A DNA stretch of 64,000 nucleotides from Streptococcus oralis ATCC 35037 (GTDB lineage: Bacteria > Bacillota > Bacilli > Lactobacillales > Streptococcaceae), in contig NZ_LR134336.1 of NCBI RefSeq assembly GCF_900637025.1, positions 1,708,501-1,772,500 of the forward strand. Direction: 5' to 3'. Positions within the stretch are counted from its first letter, which is position 1; each line of letters starts with the position of its first letter. The translations under genes were made by a program, and so were the position numbers. The notes under the pieces are model-generated. The model saw nothing but the letters and a program-made list of their open reading frames with translations, ran no database searches and had not been told where the DNA came from. Of this stretch, positions 26,847-36,968 are shown piece by piece.

Positions 26847-27887
26847 ATGAAAAAAACACTATCACTTCTCTATTTCAGCTGGATATTTCTACTTTTGTCA
26901 GGATGTTCTTCAACAACAGAAGCTGAAACTAGCATTGAAAATGATACGGATAAGACTTTAGTTGTTTATTCGCCTAACCCTGAAGATCTTATTGAAGAAA
27001 CAATCCCAGCCTTCGAAGAAAAATATGGCATCAAGGTTGATTTAGTCCAAGCTAGTACTGGTGAATTATTCAAGAAAGCTGAGGCTGAGAAAGAAGCTCC
27101 TGTAGCTGATGTCATTTTTGGAGGTTCCTACGCACTCTTCTCTTCTAACGAAAAACTCTTTGAGCCGTATACTTCCCAAGAAAACGACCAAATTATCCCT
27201 GAATACCAAAATAAAACCGGATTCTACACCCCTTACACACTTGACGTCAGTGTCATCATTGCCAATTCAGCTCTTACAAAAGACATTAAAATTGAAGGCT
27301 ACAATGATCTACTCAATCCCAAATTAAAAGGAAAAATCGCTACTGCTGATCCAAGTAATTCTTCTAGTGCCTTTGCTCAATTAACAAACATGCTTGTGGA
27401 TCAAGGGGGCTATGAAAATGAGCAAGCTTGGACATATGTGAAAAATCTATTTAGCTTAGTAGATGGGAAAATTGCTTCTAGTTCTTCAAATGTCTACAAA
27501 TCAGTCGCTGACGGAGAAATGGCTGTCGGACTCACCTATGAAGATCCTGCATTGAAACTCTTAAACGATGGCGTTGATGTAAAAGTCATTTATCCAAAAG
27601 AAGGAACCGTCTTTTTGCCTGGTAACGCAGCTATTATCAAAAATGCCAAACATATGGAAAACGCTAAAAAATTTATCGATTTCCTTCTTTCTCAAGACAT
27701 TCAGGATGAACTAGGAACTGAAACAACCATCAGACCTATTCGAAAAAATGCTAAAACCAATAAAAATATGAAATCAATGACAGAAATCAATATCGCTACT
27801 GAAGATTCAGATTATGTCATCCAAAATAAATCAGCTATTCTTAAAAAGTACAATGATATTTTCACTAACATTCAATCGAAACAGTAA
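26847..27887 (+). CDS. AfuA/FbpA-type ABC transporter substrate-binding lipoprotein
   Basis: 346-residue lipoprotein (lipobox LLSGC, Cys20) of the SBP_bac family, with LVVYSPNPEDLIEETIPAFEEKYGIKV at the N-terminal lobe and a conserved hinge. It matches the position of the pneumococcal ferric-iron binding protein (Pit system). AfuA homologues in other bacteria bind sugar phosphates, so the iron assignment rests on homology and synteny. First gene of a three-gene operon, with AAGGAG at its start. Confidence 0.88.
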   Translation: MKKTLSLLYFSWIFLLLSGCSSTTEAETSIENDTDKTLVVYSPNPEDLIEETIPAFEEKYGIKVDLVQASTGELFKKAEAEKEAPVADVIFGGSYALFSSNEKLFEPYTSQENDQIIPEYQNKTGFYTPYTLDVSVIIANSALTKDIKIEGYNDLLNPKLKGKIATADPSNSSSAFAQLTNMLVDQGGYENEQAWTYVKNLFSLVDGKIASSSSNVYKSVADGEMAVGLTYEDPALKLLNDGVDVKVIYPKEGTVFLPGNAAIIKNAKHMENAKKFIDFLLSQDIQDELGTETTIRPIRKNAKTNKNMKSMTEINIATEDSDYVIQNKSAILKKYNDIFTNIQSKQ

Positions 27888-27899
27888 AAGAGGGTCACT

Positions 27900-28991
27900 A
27901 TGAGTGAGATCAAAATTATTAACGCAAAAAAAATCTACCATGATATTCCTGTCATTGAGAATTTAAACGTTACGATTCCAAAAGGAAGTCTTTTCACCAT
28001 TCTTGGACCTTCAGGTTGTGGAAAAACGACCCTTCTTCGAATGATTGCAGGCTTCAACAGTATTGAAGGCGGAGAATTTTACTTCGATGATACTAAAATA
28101 AATAATATAGAACCCAGCAAACGCAACATCGGCATGGTTTTCCAAAACTACGCTATTTTCCCACATTTGACTGTCCGAGATAATGTTGCTTTTGGTCTTA
28201 AACAAAAAAAGGTTCCAAAAGATGAATTAGTTCGACAAACTAATAAATATCTGGAACTAATGCAAATTGATCAATACGCAGATCGAAAGCCCGATAAGCT
28301 CAGTGGTGGACAACAACAACGTGTCGCCTTAGCACGTGCATTAGCTGTTAATCCAAGTGTTCTCCTCATGGACGAACCACTTAGTAACCTGGATGCGAAA
28401 CTTCGCTTAGATATGCGCCAAGTTATTCGAGAAATTCAACACGAAGTGGGAATTACAACTGTATATGTGACCCACGATCAAGAAGAAGCGATGGCTATTT
28501 CAGACCAGATTGCCGTTATGAAAGATGGGATCATCCAACAAGTCGGACGACCAAAAGAACTCTATCATAAACCAGCTAATGAGTTTGTGGCAACCTTTAT
28601 TGGACGCACAAATCTCATCCCAGCCAAACTACAAAAAAAGAGCGACAGTGCTTATATCGTCTTCTCAGATGGCTATGCCCTCCCTATGCCAGCTCTTGAT
28701 CAAGCTAAGGAACAAGCTGTTCTTGTGAGTATCCGTCCCGAAGAGTTTATCAAAGATGAATCTGGAGATATTGAAGGAATCATTTCCGATAGTGTTTATC
28801 TTGGACTCACCACTGAATATTTTGTAGAGACTGCATTTTCTTCAAAAATACAGGTCAGCGAAGAATCAACTTTTGAAGAAGATCTTCAAAAAGGGGATCG
28901 AATTCGTCTACGAATCAATACTCAAAAGTTAAATGTCTTTTCTGCAGATGGTTCCCAAAATCTTATTACAGGAGTTGGCTATGAAAGGTAA
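27900..28991 (+). CDS. ABC transporter ATP-binding protein, FbpC/AfuC type
   Basis: 363 residues. Walker A GPSGCGKTT, signature [15 protein letters not shown], Walker B VLLMDEPLSNLDAKL, H-loop YVTHDQEEA, plus a C-terminal TOBE-like regulatory domain (from about residue 240). It lies 12 bp after the binding-protein gene, and its last 11 bases overlap the permease start. Confidence 0.93.
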   Translation: MSEIKIINAKKIYHDIPVIENLNVTIPKGSLFTILGPSGCGKTTLLRMIAGFNSIEGGEFYFDDTKINNIEPSKRNIGMVFQNYAIFPHLTVRDNVAFGLKQKKVPKDELVRQTNKYLELMQIDQYADRKPDKLSGGQQQRVALARALAVNPSVLLMDEPLSNLDAKLRLDMRQVIREIQHEVGITTVYVTHDQEEAMAISDQIAVMKDGIIQQVGRPKELYHKPANEFVATFIGRTNLIPAKLQKKSDSAYIVFSDGYALPMPALDQAKEQAVLVSIRPEEFIKDESGDIEGIISDSVYLGLTTEYFVETAFSSKIQVSEESTFEEDLQKGDRIRLRINTQKLNVFSADGSQNLITGVGYER

Positions 28992-30639
28992 AAAATTAAA
29001 TATTTGGACAGCCTCCTCATTCTTCATCTTTCTTACCTATCTTATTTTTCTTGTTTATCCAATTATTATTGTACTCAAGCAAGCACTCATACATGAAGGT
29101 CAATTCTCACTCGCTAATTTTGAAGATTTCTTTAGTAAATCCTATTACTCTGAGACACTAGTAAACAGTTTTAACGTCTCCATTACTTCTACTGTAACTT
29201 CCCTAGTTTTAGGGACCTTATTAGCTTACCTCTTTTCTATATATGACTTCAAAGGAAAGAAATTTTTACAGATATTGATTATCATCGCTTCCATGTCAGC
29301 TCCTTTCGTAGGGGCATACTCTTGGATTCTCTTGTTGGGACGAAATGGTGTCATCACTAAATTCTTGACAAATGCCCTTCATCTTCCAGCTATTGATATT
29401 TATGGCTTCAAAGGAATTGTACTTGTGTTTACACTCCAGCTATTCCCATTAGTTTTTCTATACGTGGCTGGAGCCATGAAAAGAATTGACCATTCTCTTC
29501 TTGAAGCCGCTGAAAGTATGGGGGTATTTGGATTCAAACGTATGATAACAGTTGTTTTGCCCCTTTTAGTTCCAACTTTACTTGCCGCTGCCCTACTCGT
29601 ATTTATGAGAGCATTCTCCGACTTCGGAACTCCTATGTTAATTGGTGAAGGATATCGAACTTTCCCTGTTTTAATTTATAATCAATTCATTAGTGAGGTT
29701 GGCGGAAATTCTGCTTTTGCATCTGCTTTAGCAATCATGGCGATTATCATTGCTTTAACAATCTTTCTTATTCAAAAATATATTTCCAATCGCTATAGTT
29801 TCAGCATGAATTCTCTCCATCCAATTGAGCCGAAAAAAACTACAAAAGGAAAAATGGCAGCAATTTATGCAACAGTTTACGGAATTGTCTTATTTTCTGT
29901 TCTACCTCAATTATTTTTGATTTATACCTCTTTCCTAAAAACATCAGGTATGGTATTTGTCAAAGGCTATTCTCTAAACAGTTACAAGATTGCCTTCAAT
30001 CGCATGGGAGCTACTATTTTTAATACGATTCGCATTCCTTTGATTGCTTTGATTCTAGTTGTTTTATTTGCATCATTTATCTCCTACCTAGCTGTTAGAA
30101 AACGAAATTTGTTTACAAACTTAATTGATAGCCTTAGTATGGTACCTTATATCGTACCAGGAACAGTTCTCGGTATTGCCTTTATCTCTTCATTCAATAC
30201 AGGTATCTTCGGAAGTGGCTTCCTTATGATTACAGGAACAGCCTTCATCTTGATTATCTCCTTATCTGTAAGAAGACTCCCTTATACAATCCGCTCATCT
30301 GTTGCTAGCTTACAACAAATAGCACCTAGTATTGAAGAAGCAGCTGAGAGTTTAGGAAGTAGCCGTCTCAATACTTTCAGTAAAATCACTGTTCCAATGA
30401 TGTTACCCGGTATTATTTCTGGATCTATTCTATCATGGGTAACAATGATTTCAGAACTATCTACTTCTATCCTGCTATATAATGCCAAAACAAAAACTAT
30501 GACCGTAGCTATCTACACTGAAGTACTTCGTGGAAATTATGGCGTAGCAGCTGCTTTGTCAACTATCCTCACTGTCTTGACAGTTACTTCATTATTACTA
30601 TTTATGAAAATTTCTAAAAACAATAGCATTACCCTCTAG
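28981..30639 (+). CDS. fused two-domain ABC permease, FbpB/AfuB type
   Basis: 552 residues with about twelve helices and two EAA-loop regions (EAAESMGVFGFKRMITVVLPLLVPTL; EAAESLGSSRLNTFSKITVPMM), so one chain supplies both membrane domains, as in ferric-iron importers. The ATG at 28981, overlapping the ATPase gene by 11 bp with AGGAG just upstream, is preferred to an earlier in-frame start at 28933. Confidence 0.9.
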   Translation: MKGKKLNIWTASSFFIFLTYLIFLVYPIIIVLKQALIHEGQFSLANFEDFFSKSYYSETLVNSFNVSITSTVTSLVLGTLLAYLFSIYDFKGKKFLQILIIIASMSAPFVGAYSWILLLGRNGVITKFLTNALHLPAIDIYGFKGIVLVFTLQLFPLVFLYVAGAMKRIDHSLLEAAESMGVFGFKRMITVVLPLLVPTLLAAALLVFMRAFSDFGTPMLIGEGYRTFPVLIYNQFISEVGGNSAFASALAIMAIIIALTIFLIQKYISNRYSFSMNSLHPIEPKKTTKGKMAAIYATVYGIVLFSVLPQLFLIYTSFLKTSGMVFVKGYSLNSYKIAFNRMGATIFNTIRIPLIALILVVLFASFISYLAVRKRNLFTNLIDSLSMVPYIVPGTVLGIAFISSFNTGIFGSGFLMITGTAFILIISLSVRRLPYTIRSSVASLQQIAPSIEEAAESLGSSRLNTFSKITVPMMLPGIISGSILSWVTMISELSTSILLYNAKTKTMTVAIYTEVLRGNYGVAAALSTILTVLTVTSLLLFMKISKNNSITL

Positions 30640-30655
30640 TTTTCCCCTATCAAAA

Positions 30656-30690
30656 ACAGCCAAAAGGATATCCCTTGGCTGTTTTTTCTT
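30656..30690 (+). terminator. terminator of the iron-type ABC operon
   Basis: ACAGCCAA (30656-30663) / TTGGCTGT (30675-30682) followed by TTTTTC. Confidence 0.85.
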
Positions 30691-30733
30691 ATTTTGATAT
30701 GGTTATCAAATCTCTAGTTTATGGCAAGCCGTT

Positions 30734-31435
30734 CTATTTTGACTGAATAGAGGGCTCTTCCATCTTCTCACGTCCGAGCTCTCGATAGCTACGGTCACCA
30801 ACAACTTCTACGCTAAACTGACCGTCCTCATATTCAAGAATCGTCACGCTACCATTATCTAGACCATGTGGATGCATACCATTGATCAGATACACAATAG
30901 TCCCAATAGTCATTCCATGGCTGACGACGAGAGCATTGCCCCCACCTTGTTCTTCCATTTCTTTGGCAATCGTTTCAAAACCTTCCTTGATTCGACCACT
31001 GAGTTTTTCCCAGCCTTCTGCCCAACCAGCAGTATCAACCTCTACCAAACCTTCTGCTAGTTCTGCATAGGACAACTGATGAACATGGTCCACATTAAAA
31101 ATACGAGGAATCAACCCCATAAAGAGGTCCCCATCATAGGCCCCATCAAAACTACCAAAGCACCACTCACGGATTCGCTTGTCCATGCGGTAAGGGATTT
31201 TCCCCTGCAGGCCAAGTTCTTCTAGGATAATTCCCATGGTTTGAATAGTGCGACCTGAATCACTGGAATAAGCGCGGTCAAACTGCAAGCCAGACTCTCT
31301 CAAGCCAATTCCCAGTTCATGGATTCCCAACTCACCTTCTGCAGTCAGAGGTGTATCACTCCATCCTTGAGCACGTCCAATGGTGTTAAACATCGTTTTC
31401 CCATGACGGACCAAATACAATCTTACTTTAGACAT
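30734..31435 (-). CDS. histidine phosphatase family protein (phosphoglycerate mutase-like)
   Basis: 233 residues. Catalytic LVRHGKT with the phosphohistidine, a second His in VVSHGMTIG, and the conserved acidic region (REWCFGSFDG). It is not the glycolytic mutase (sequence and length differ). The substrate is unknown. It converges on the ABC operon. Confidence 0.88.
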   Translation of the reverse strand: MSKVRLYLVRHGKTMFNTIGRAQGWSDTPLTAEGELGIHELGIGLRESGLQFDRAYSSDSGRTIQTMGIILEELGLQGKIPYRMDKRIREWCFGSFDGAYDGDLFMGLIPRIFNVDHVHQLSYAELAEGLVEVDTAGWAEGWEKLSGRIKEGFETIAKEMEEQGGGNALVVSHGMTIGTIVYLINGMHPHGLDNGSVTILEYEDGQFSVEVVGDRSYRELGREKMEEPSIQSK

Positions 31436-31520
31436 TTTCTATCCTCCATTTTCTTCTATTATATCATGGATCAAAGAAATATTCGGCTTTCAAAAGCAAA
31501 GCCAACATTTGTAAATTATC

Positions 31521-31616
31521 CAAAAGAAAAGCTACCCTCATGGTAGCTTCCCTAGGAGATTATTATGAAAAAGTTTAGGATTTCTATTAAATAAAGTTAG
31601 GAGGTCTTTATTTAAT
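31521..31616 (-). ncRNA. CiaR-controlled small RNA, copy d
   Basis: 5' stem ATTAAATAAAG / CTTTATTTAAT with the CCTCC loop, a CATAATAATCTCC linker, and a terminator stem AAGCTACC-ATGA-GGGTAGCTTTT whose sequence differs from that of copies a-c. About 96 nt. Confidence 0.9.
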
Positions 31617-31622
31617 GATTAT

Positions 31623-31655
31623 AGTATACACAGTCATCCTTAAACTCAACTTAAA
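31623..31655 (-). promoter_or_regulatory. CiaR site and promoter of csRNA d
   Basis: Perfect TTTAAG-TTGAG-TTTAAG on the minus strand, 10 bp, then TATACT. It sits 16 bp after the stop of the PFL gene. Confidence 0.9.
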
Positions 31656-31671
31656 TCCTCTCGCTTTTTTA

Positions 31672-33009
31672 TTAATTTTTAAAACTATGGATTGGAGCTG
31701 GGATTTGCCCACCGCGAGAGATGAAATCAACAGACGAAGCCCCGTTGACTTTCATCACTGGAGCTGTCCCTAGCAAGCCACCAAACTCAATCATATCGCC
31801 TTCTTTTCCCTTTGGAATAATACGGACAGCCGTTGTTTTCATGTTAATAACACCGATGGCCGCCTCATCCGCAATCATAGCTGCAATGGTTTCAGCAGGC
31901 GTATCTTCCGGAATGGCAATCATATCCAACCCAACAGAACAGATAGCCGTCATGGCCTCTAGTTTCTCTAAATTCAGAGAACCATCTTGCACCGCAGCAA
32001 TCATTCCCTCATCTTCAGAAACGGGGATAAAAGCACCTGACAAGCCACCGACTTGGTTACAAGCCATCACTCCGCCCTTCTTAACTTGGTCATTCAAAAG
32101 AGCGAGGGCAGCCGTCGTCCCATGCGTACCAACTGTTTCTAGACCCATTTCCTCAAGGACACGAGCCACAGAATCACCAACTGCAGGAGTAGGTGCCAAA
32201 CTTAGGTCAACAATTCCAAAATCAACACCCAGTCTCTCGCTGGCCATCTGACCAACTAATTGACCGATACGAGTAATCTTGAAGGCCGTTTTCTTGACCG
32301 TTTCCGCCACTACATCAAAGCTCTGTCCACGAACCTTTTCCAAGGCGCGCTTGACCACACCAGGACCCGAAACCCCGACATTGATGATGACATCTGCTTC
32401 GCCAACACCATGAAAGGCCCCTGCCATAAAAGGATTGTCCTCAACAGCATTGGCAAATACGACCAACTTGGCCGCACCCATATCTGATAGCGCAGCTGTT
32501 TCCTTGATGATACGTCCCATATCAGCGACCGCAGTCATGTTGATACCTGACTTGGTCGAGCCGATATTGACGGACGAACAAACCTTGTCTGTCTCAGCTA
32601 GAGCGCGTGGGATAGAATTGATGAGAATTTCATCTCCTTTTTGGTAGCCTTTTTGTACCAAAGCTGAGAATCCACCGATAAAGTCAACACCGATCTCCTT
32701 GGCCGCCTTGTCAAGTGCCTTTGCCAAAACAACATAGTCTGTCGCATCAGTCGCAGCACCAATTAAAGAAGTCGGAGTCACCGATACCCGTTTATTAACA
32801 ATAGGAATCCCTAGTTCCGCAGCAATTTCATCTCCTACAGCCACTAGATTTGCAGCTTTAGTGGTGATTTTTTGGTAAATCTTTTCAGCAGCACGATTGA
32901 TATCTGGATCAATACAGTCCAAAAGGGAAATCCCCATGGTGATGGTTCTGATATCGAAGTTCTGCTCTTCAATCATGGCAATGGTTTCCGTAACTTGTCT
33001 AATATCCAT
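31672..33009 (-). CDS. PFL/UPF0210 (DUF711) family protein
   Basis: 445 residues from the ATG at 33009; a GTG at 33015 lies inside the AGGAGGTGG ribosome binding site and is less likely. Glycine-rich protein with blocks [13 protein letters not shown] and [22 protein letters not shown] widely conserved family without a firm function. It is always next to a small ACT protein in streptococci, here 9 bp downstream of it, so the two likely work together. Confidence 0.9.
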   Translation of the reverse strand: MDIRQVTETIAMIEEQNFDIRTITMGISLLDCIDPDINRAAEKIYQKITTKAANLVAVGDEIAAELGIPIVNKRVSVTPTSLIGAATDATDYVVLAKALDKAAKEIGVDFIGGFSALVQKGYQKGDEILINSIPRALAETDKVCSSVNIGSTKSGINMTAVADMGRIIKETAALSDMGAAKLVVFANAVEDNPFMAGAFHGVGEADVIINVGVSGPGVVKRALEKVRGQSFDVVAETVKKTAFKITRIGQLVGQMASERLGVDFGIVDLSLAPTPAVGDSVARVLEEMGLETVGTHGTTAALALLNDQVKKGGVMACNQVGGLSGAFIPVSEDEGMIAAVQDGSLNLEKLEAMTAICSVGLDMIAIPEDTPAETIAAMIADEAAIGVINMKTTAVRIIPKGKEGDMIEFGGLLGTAPVMKVNGASSVDFISRGGQIPAPIHSFKN

Positions 33010-33018
33010 AGCCACCTC

Positions 33019-33285
33019 CTAGATATTATACATAGCATCAAAAATCGCTGCACTTTGAATATTGATTTTAACATTCAAGGTTTGGCCGAAAGTTTCAAAC
33101 TCATTTCGAAGATAAGTGAAATCCTGTTTTTCGTCACTAGAAACGACCGCCATCATAGTAAAGTATTCATCCAACACCGTCTGAGAAATATCGTCAATAT
33201 TCAAACCCAACTCTGCAATCTTAGTAGACACGCCAGCAACAATGCCAGTCTTGTCCTTGCCAACCACTGTAATAATAGCCTTCAT
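33019..33285 (-). CDS. ACT domain protein (UPF0237)
   Basis: 88 residues, one ACT domain (AIITVVGKDKTGIVAGVSTKIAELGLNI in outline). ACT domains bind amino acids or similar ligands. Co-transcribed with the downstream PFL protein, it may be its ligand-sensing partner. It is closely related to the glycine-cleavage-repressor ACT family. Confidence 0.9.
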   Translation of the reverse strand: MKAIITVVGKDKTGIVAGVSTKIAELGLNIDDISQTVLDEYFTMMAVVSSDEKQDFTYLRNEFETFGQTLNVKINIQSAAIFDAMYNI

Positions 33286-33363
33286 CTTTAGACTCCCATT
33301 CTACGATTATTAGAAAACCTGAACGTTTTTGGTTTTCTTTTTCCTTAGTATAGCATATTTCCG

Positions 33364-33432
33364 TAAAAAATACTAAAAAACGCCTGCTTACGAAGTTGTT
33401 CTTAAGAAAAAAACAATTTCGTAAACAAGCGT
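33364..33432 (-). terminator. terminator of the ribosomal protein superoperon
   Basis: 21-base arms (33380-33400 and 33412-33432) pair at about 18 positions (minus-strand arms start ACGCTTGTTTACGAAA). They are followed on the minus strand by TTTTTTAGTATTTTTT. It lies downstream of the L17DE element. Confidence 0.85.
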
Positions 33433-33452
33433 CTACCCTATCAAATGATGAT

Positions 33453-33532
33453 GAGTGTTCCCGCTAGGACCGAAGTCCCAGCGGTAGACCAGAGCTAGAC
33501 TAAGAGCACAAGACTCCATCATCATAACACTC
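33453..33532 (-). ncRNA. L17 downstream element (L17DE)
   Basis: Structured 80-nt segment 16 nt after the rplQ stop. Outer helix GAGTGTT/AACACTC; inside it, near the 3' end, CCGCTGGGAC-TTCG-GTCCTAGCGG forms a long stem with a UUCG tetraloop. Position and shape fit the Lactobacillales L17 downstream element. Assignment by recall of that motif, not by a covariance search. Confidence 0.75.
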
Positions 33533-33548
33533 AACAAAATTGATGATT

Positions 33549-33935
33549 TTATACTAATTCGATGATCGCCATTGGCGCAGCATCACCACGACGTGGTTCA
33601 GTTTTAAGGATACGAGTGTATCCACCGTTACGTTCAGCATAACGAGGTGCGATTTCTGAGAACAATTTTTGAAGTGCTGTAGTAGAAGTGTACTTATCAG
33701 TTGCTTCATCATAGTTTTCAGATGCGATTTCATTACGTACGAAAGCAGCTGCTTGACGACGTGCATGCAAATCACCACGTTTACCTAGAGTAATCATTTT
33801 TTCAACAGTTTTACGGATTTCTTTAGCACGAGCTTCAGTTGTCACGATTGATTCGTTGATCAAAAGGTCAGTTGTCAAATCGCGAAGCATTGCTTTACGT
33901 TGTGAGCTAGTGCGTCCTAGTTTACGGTAAGCCAT
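33549..33935 (-). CDS. rplQ: 50S ribosomal protein L17
   Basis: 128 residues. Starts [20 protein letters not shown] and ends with the conserved [26 protein letters not shown]. Last gene of the alpha operon, 11 bp after rpoA. Confidence 0.97.
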   Translation of the reverse strand: MAYRKLGRTSSQRKAMLRDLTTDLLINESIVTTEARAKEIRKTVEKMITLGKRGDLHARRQAAAFVRNEIASENYDEATDKYTSTTALQKLFSEIAPRYAERNGGYTRILKTEPRRGDAAPMAIIELV

Positions 33936-33946
33936 GTATTCCTCCT

Positions 33947-34882
33947 TTATTTATCTTTTAATCCAAGACCCAAGTCAATGAGTTTGAGTTTCACTTCTTC
34001 CAAACTCTTGCGTCCAAGATTTCGTACTTTCATCATCTCTGCTTCAGATTTTTCTGTCAAATCATGCACAGTGTTGATACCGGCACGTTTCAAACAGTTG
34101 TATGAACGCACAGACAAGTCCAGTTCCTCAATCGTACGATCCAAAATACGATCGTCAGATTCAGTATCAGCTTCTTTCATCACTTCAGTTGACTTAGCAA
34201 TCTCAGTAAGATTTGTAAACAAATCAAGATGTTCTGTCAAGATACGTGCTGAAAGCCCTAAAGCATCTTCTGGAATAATTGTTCCATTAGTCAAGATTTC
34301 AAGGGTTAATTTGTCAAATCCATCATTGCTACCTACACGAGCAGGCTCTACTTGATAGTTGACTTTTGTAACTGGTGTATAAATAGAATCTACAGCAAGT
34401 GTTCCAACTGGTGCATTATCTTTTTTGTTTTCATCAGCAGGTACATATCCACGACCACTGTTAACAGTCATTGTCGCTTTTAGAGAAGAACCTTCACCAA
34501 TTGTAAAGAGATAATGATCTGGATTTACAATCTCAATATCACTGTCAGTCAAAATGTCTCCAGCTGTAATTTCAGCAGGACCTTCAACGTCAAGTTCAAT
34601 GATTTTTTCGTCTTCAACGTATGATTTCACTGCAATCCCTTTAATGTTCAGAATGATTTGCATCACGTCTTCACGAACACCTGGAACTGTGTCAAACTCA
34701 TGTAACACACCATCAATATTGATAGATGTCACTGCTGCTCCTGGTAGAGAAGCTAGTAGTACACGACGAAGAGAGTTACCAAGAGTTGTACCGTATCCAC
34801 GTTCAAGTGGTTCGATTACAAACTTGCCATAATCTTTATTTTCATCAATTTTTGTTATATTTGGTTTTTCAAACTCAATCAT
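33947..34882 (-). CDS. rpoA: RNA polymerase alpha subunit
   Basis: 311 residues. The N-terminal assembly domain ([22 protein letters not shown]) dimerises and nucleates beta/beta'. The C-terminal domain after an acidic linker ([28 protein letters not shown]) binds UP elements and activators. Confidence 0.98.
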   Translation of the reverse strand: MIEFEKPNITKIDENKDYGKFVIEPLERGYGTTLGNSLRRVLLASLPGAAVTSINIDGVLHEFDTVPGVREDVMQIILNIKGIAVKSYVEDEKIIELDVEGPAEITAGDILTDSDIEIVNPDHYLFTIGEGSSLKATMTVNSGRGYVPADENKKDNAPVGTLAVDSIYTPVTKVNYQVEPARVGSNDGFDKLTLEILTNGTIIPEDALGLSARILTEHLDLFTNLTEIAKSTEVMKEADTESDDRILDRTIEELDLSVRSYNCLKRAGINTVHDLTEKSEAEMMKVRNLGRKSLEEVKLKLIDLGLGLKDK

Positions 34883-34924
34883 TTAGTTACTCCCTCTTAA
34901 ACGAAAAGCAGTGTAATGCGATGA

Positions 34925-35308
34925 TTATACACGGCGACGTTTTGGAGGACGAGCACCATTGTGTGGCACTGGAGTCACATCACGAATTGCTGTTACTTCA
35001 AGACCAGCGGCAGCAAGCGCACGAATAGCTGACTCACGACCAGAACCTGGACCTTTTACAGTAACTTCAACTGATTTAAGACCGTGTTCTTGTGCAGATT
35101 TAGCAGCAGCTTCAGAAGCCATTTGAGCAGCGAATGGTGTAGATTTACGAGAACCTTTGAAACCAAGAGCACCAGCTGATGACCAAGCAATTGCATTACC
35201 ATGCACATCAGTAATCATAACAATAGTGTTATTAAATGTAGCGTGAATATGAGCAATACCAGATTCGATATTCTTTTTCACACGACGTTTACGTGTTGGT
35301 TTAGCCAA
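34925..35308 (-). CDS. rpsK: 30S ribosomal protein S11
   Basis: 127 residues. Conserved [18 protein letters not shown] and the C-terminal [18 protein letters not shown] that contacts 16S rRNA in the platform. Lies between rpsM and rpoA. Confidence 0.97.
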
Positions 35309-35325
35309 GACTTTTACCTCCTATA

Positions 35326-35691
35326 TTATTTTTTCTTACCAGCAATCGCAACAGCTTTACCTTTACGAGTGCGAGCGTTGTTTTTAGTGTTTTGTCCACG
35401 GACAGGAAGTCCACGACGGTGACGAATACCACGGTAAGAACCGATTTCCATCAAACGTTTGATGTTCAAGTTTACTTCACGACGAAGGTCACCTTCAACT
35501 TTGATTGCATCCACTTCACGACGGATAGCATCTTCTTGATCTGATGTAAGGTCACGTACACGAACATCTTCTGAGATTCCAGCAGCAGCCAAAATTTTCT
35601 TAGATGTTGCAAGTCCGATACCATAAACGTAAGTCAATGAGATTACTACGCGTTTGTCATTTGGAATGTCAACTCCAGCAATACGAGCCAT
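35326..35691 (-). CDS. rpsM: 30S ribosomal protein S13
   Basis: 121 residues. [14 protein letters not shown] start, helix-two-turn-helix region and a basic tail ([19 protein letters not shown]) reaching the P-site tRNA. 17 bp after rpmJ. Confidence 0.97.
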
Positions 35692-35708
35692 GTTTTCTCC
35701 TTTCTATC

Positions 35709-35825
35709 TTATCCTTGACGTTGTTTGTGTTTTGGATTTGCTGGGCAAATTACCATAACACGACCATTACGACGAATTACTTTACAGTATTCGCAAATTG
35801 GTTTGACCGATGGTCTTACTTTCAT
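35709..35825 (-). CDS. rpmJ: 50S ribosomal protein L36
   Basis: 38 residues: [17 protein letters not shown]..., with the C-terminal [12 protein letters not shown]. Zinc ligands Cys11, Cys14, Cys27 and His33, so this is the C+ (zinc-binding) form. Start at 35825 after GGAGGG. It sits between infA and rpsM, as usual. Confidence 0.95.
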
Positions 35826-35849
35826 TTTTTATCCCTCCAAGTTTTTCGA

Positions 35850-36068
35850 TTATTTAAAGCGGTAAGTGATACGTCCACGTGTCAAGTCATATGGACTCAT
35901 CTCGACAGTAACACGATCTCCCGCTAAAATACGAATATAGTTTTTACGAATTTTACCAGAAACTGTTGCTAAAATCTGATGTCCATTTTCAAGTTCAACC
36001 GTAAACATTGCGTTAGGCATTGTATCGACTACTTTGCCTTCAACTTCAATCACATCGTCTTTTGCCAC
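35850..36068 (-). CDS. infA: translation initiation factor IF-1
   Basis: 72 residues, OB fold ([23 protein letters not shown]). It starts at a GTG at 36068 with GGAGGTG 8 bases upstream; in-frame starts farther upstream would add an unrelated extension. It occludes the A site during initiation. Confidence 0.95.
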   Translation of the reverse strand: MAKDDVIEVEGKVVDTMPNAMFTVELENGHQILATVSGKIRKNYIRILAGDRVTVEMSPYDLTRGRITYRFK

Positions 36069-36184
36069 GCAAAAGCACCTCCATAAATTTCGATTCGATG
36101 CCTCTGAAAACAGAGACAACAATTATAAGTCAGACTATCTCAGTATAACATTTGTAGCGATTTTTTGCAAGTGTGAAAAACGCT

Positions 36185-36823
36185 TTATTTCAAATTTGTC
36201 AATACTTTTTCGATGTCTTTGAACACATCATTGATATCTTGATTTCCTTCGATATCGTGGACCAATCCTTTGGCACGGTAGTGAGCAATGATTGGTTCAC
36301 CTTGGGCGATATTCACATCCAAACGACGCTTCACTGTCTCAGGTTTATCATCTTCACGTTGGTAGTAATCTTCCTCTTTATAGTCAACTGGTGGGTTGAA
36401 AACTTTGTGGAAGGTTTCACCTGTTTCGCGGTGGATGATACGACCACTCAAACGTTCTAAGAGACAATCTGGATTCACTTCGATATTGATCACGCCTTCT
36501 AGTTCGATACCAAGTTCCGCCAATGTTTTGTCCAAGGCATGGGCTTGTTCAATCGTACGTGGGTAACCATCCAACAAGAAACCTGTTTCCTTGATGTCGT
36601 CCTGTGAAAGGCGTTCTTTAACGATTCCATTTGTAACTTCATCTGGAACTAACTCACCTTTGTCAATATATGACTTGGCAAGTACACCCATTTCAGTTTG
36701 ATTTGCCATAGCAGCACGGAACATATCTCCAGTTGAAATGTGTGCCACGTGGAATTGCTCCACAATTTTAGCTGCTTGCGTTCCCTTACCTGCTCCAGGT
36801 AAGCCCATAATCAAAAGATTCAT
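36185..36823 (-). CDS. adk: adenylate kinase
   Basis: 212 residues. P-loop [13 protein letters not shown]-binding ISTGDMFR, and a long LID without zinc cysteines ([18 protein letters not shown]). Converts AMP plus ATP into two ADP. Between secY and infA in the spc operon. Confidence 0.97.
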   Translation of the reverse strand: MNLLIMGLPGAGKGTQAAKIVEQFHVAHISTGDMFRAAMANQTEMGVLAKSYIDKGELVPDEVTNGIVKERLSQDDIKETGFLLDGYPRTIEQAHALDKTLAELGIELEGVINIEVNPDCLLERLSGRIIHRETGETFHKVFNPPVDYKEEDYYQREDDKPETVKRRLDVNIAQGEPIIAHYRAKGLVHDIEGNQDINDVFKDIEKVLTNLK

Positions 36824-36968
36824 GATAGGATCTCCTTATTTTGTATTTAAATAGAAGTAGAAATCTCATTCAACCCCTATTTAAAAACAAAATAGAAGAG
36901 GGGAGACGAAAATCTCTCTGATAGATAGATCTTCATACTCCACTCTCTAAGCAAAAGTAATTTTGCTT

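Noticed and set aside
31721..32251. 176-residue plus-strand frame inside the PFL gene
   Set aside because: Antisense shadow of a conserved gene; Ser/Pro/Ala-rich translation typical of reversed coding sequence.
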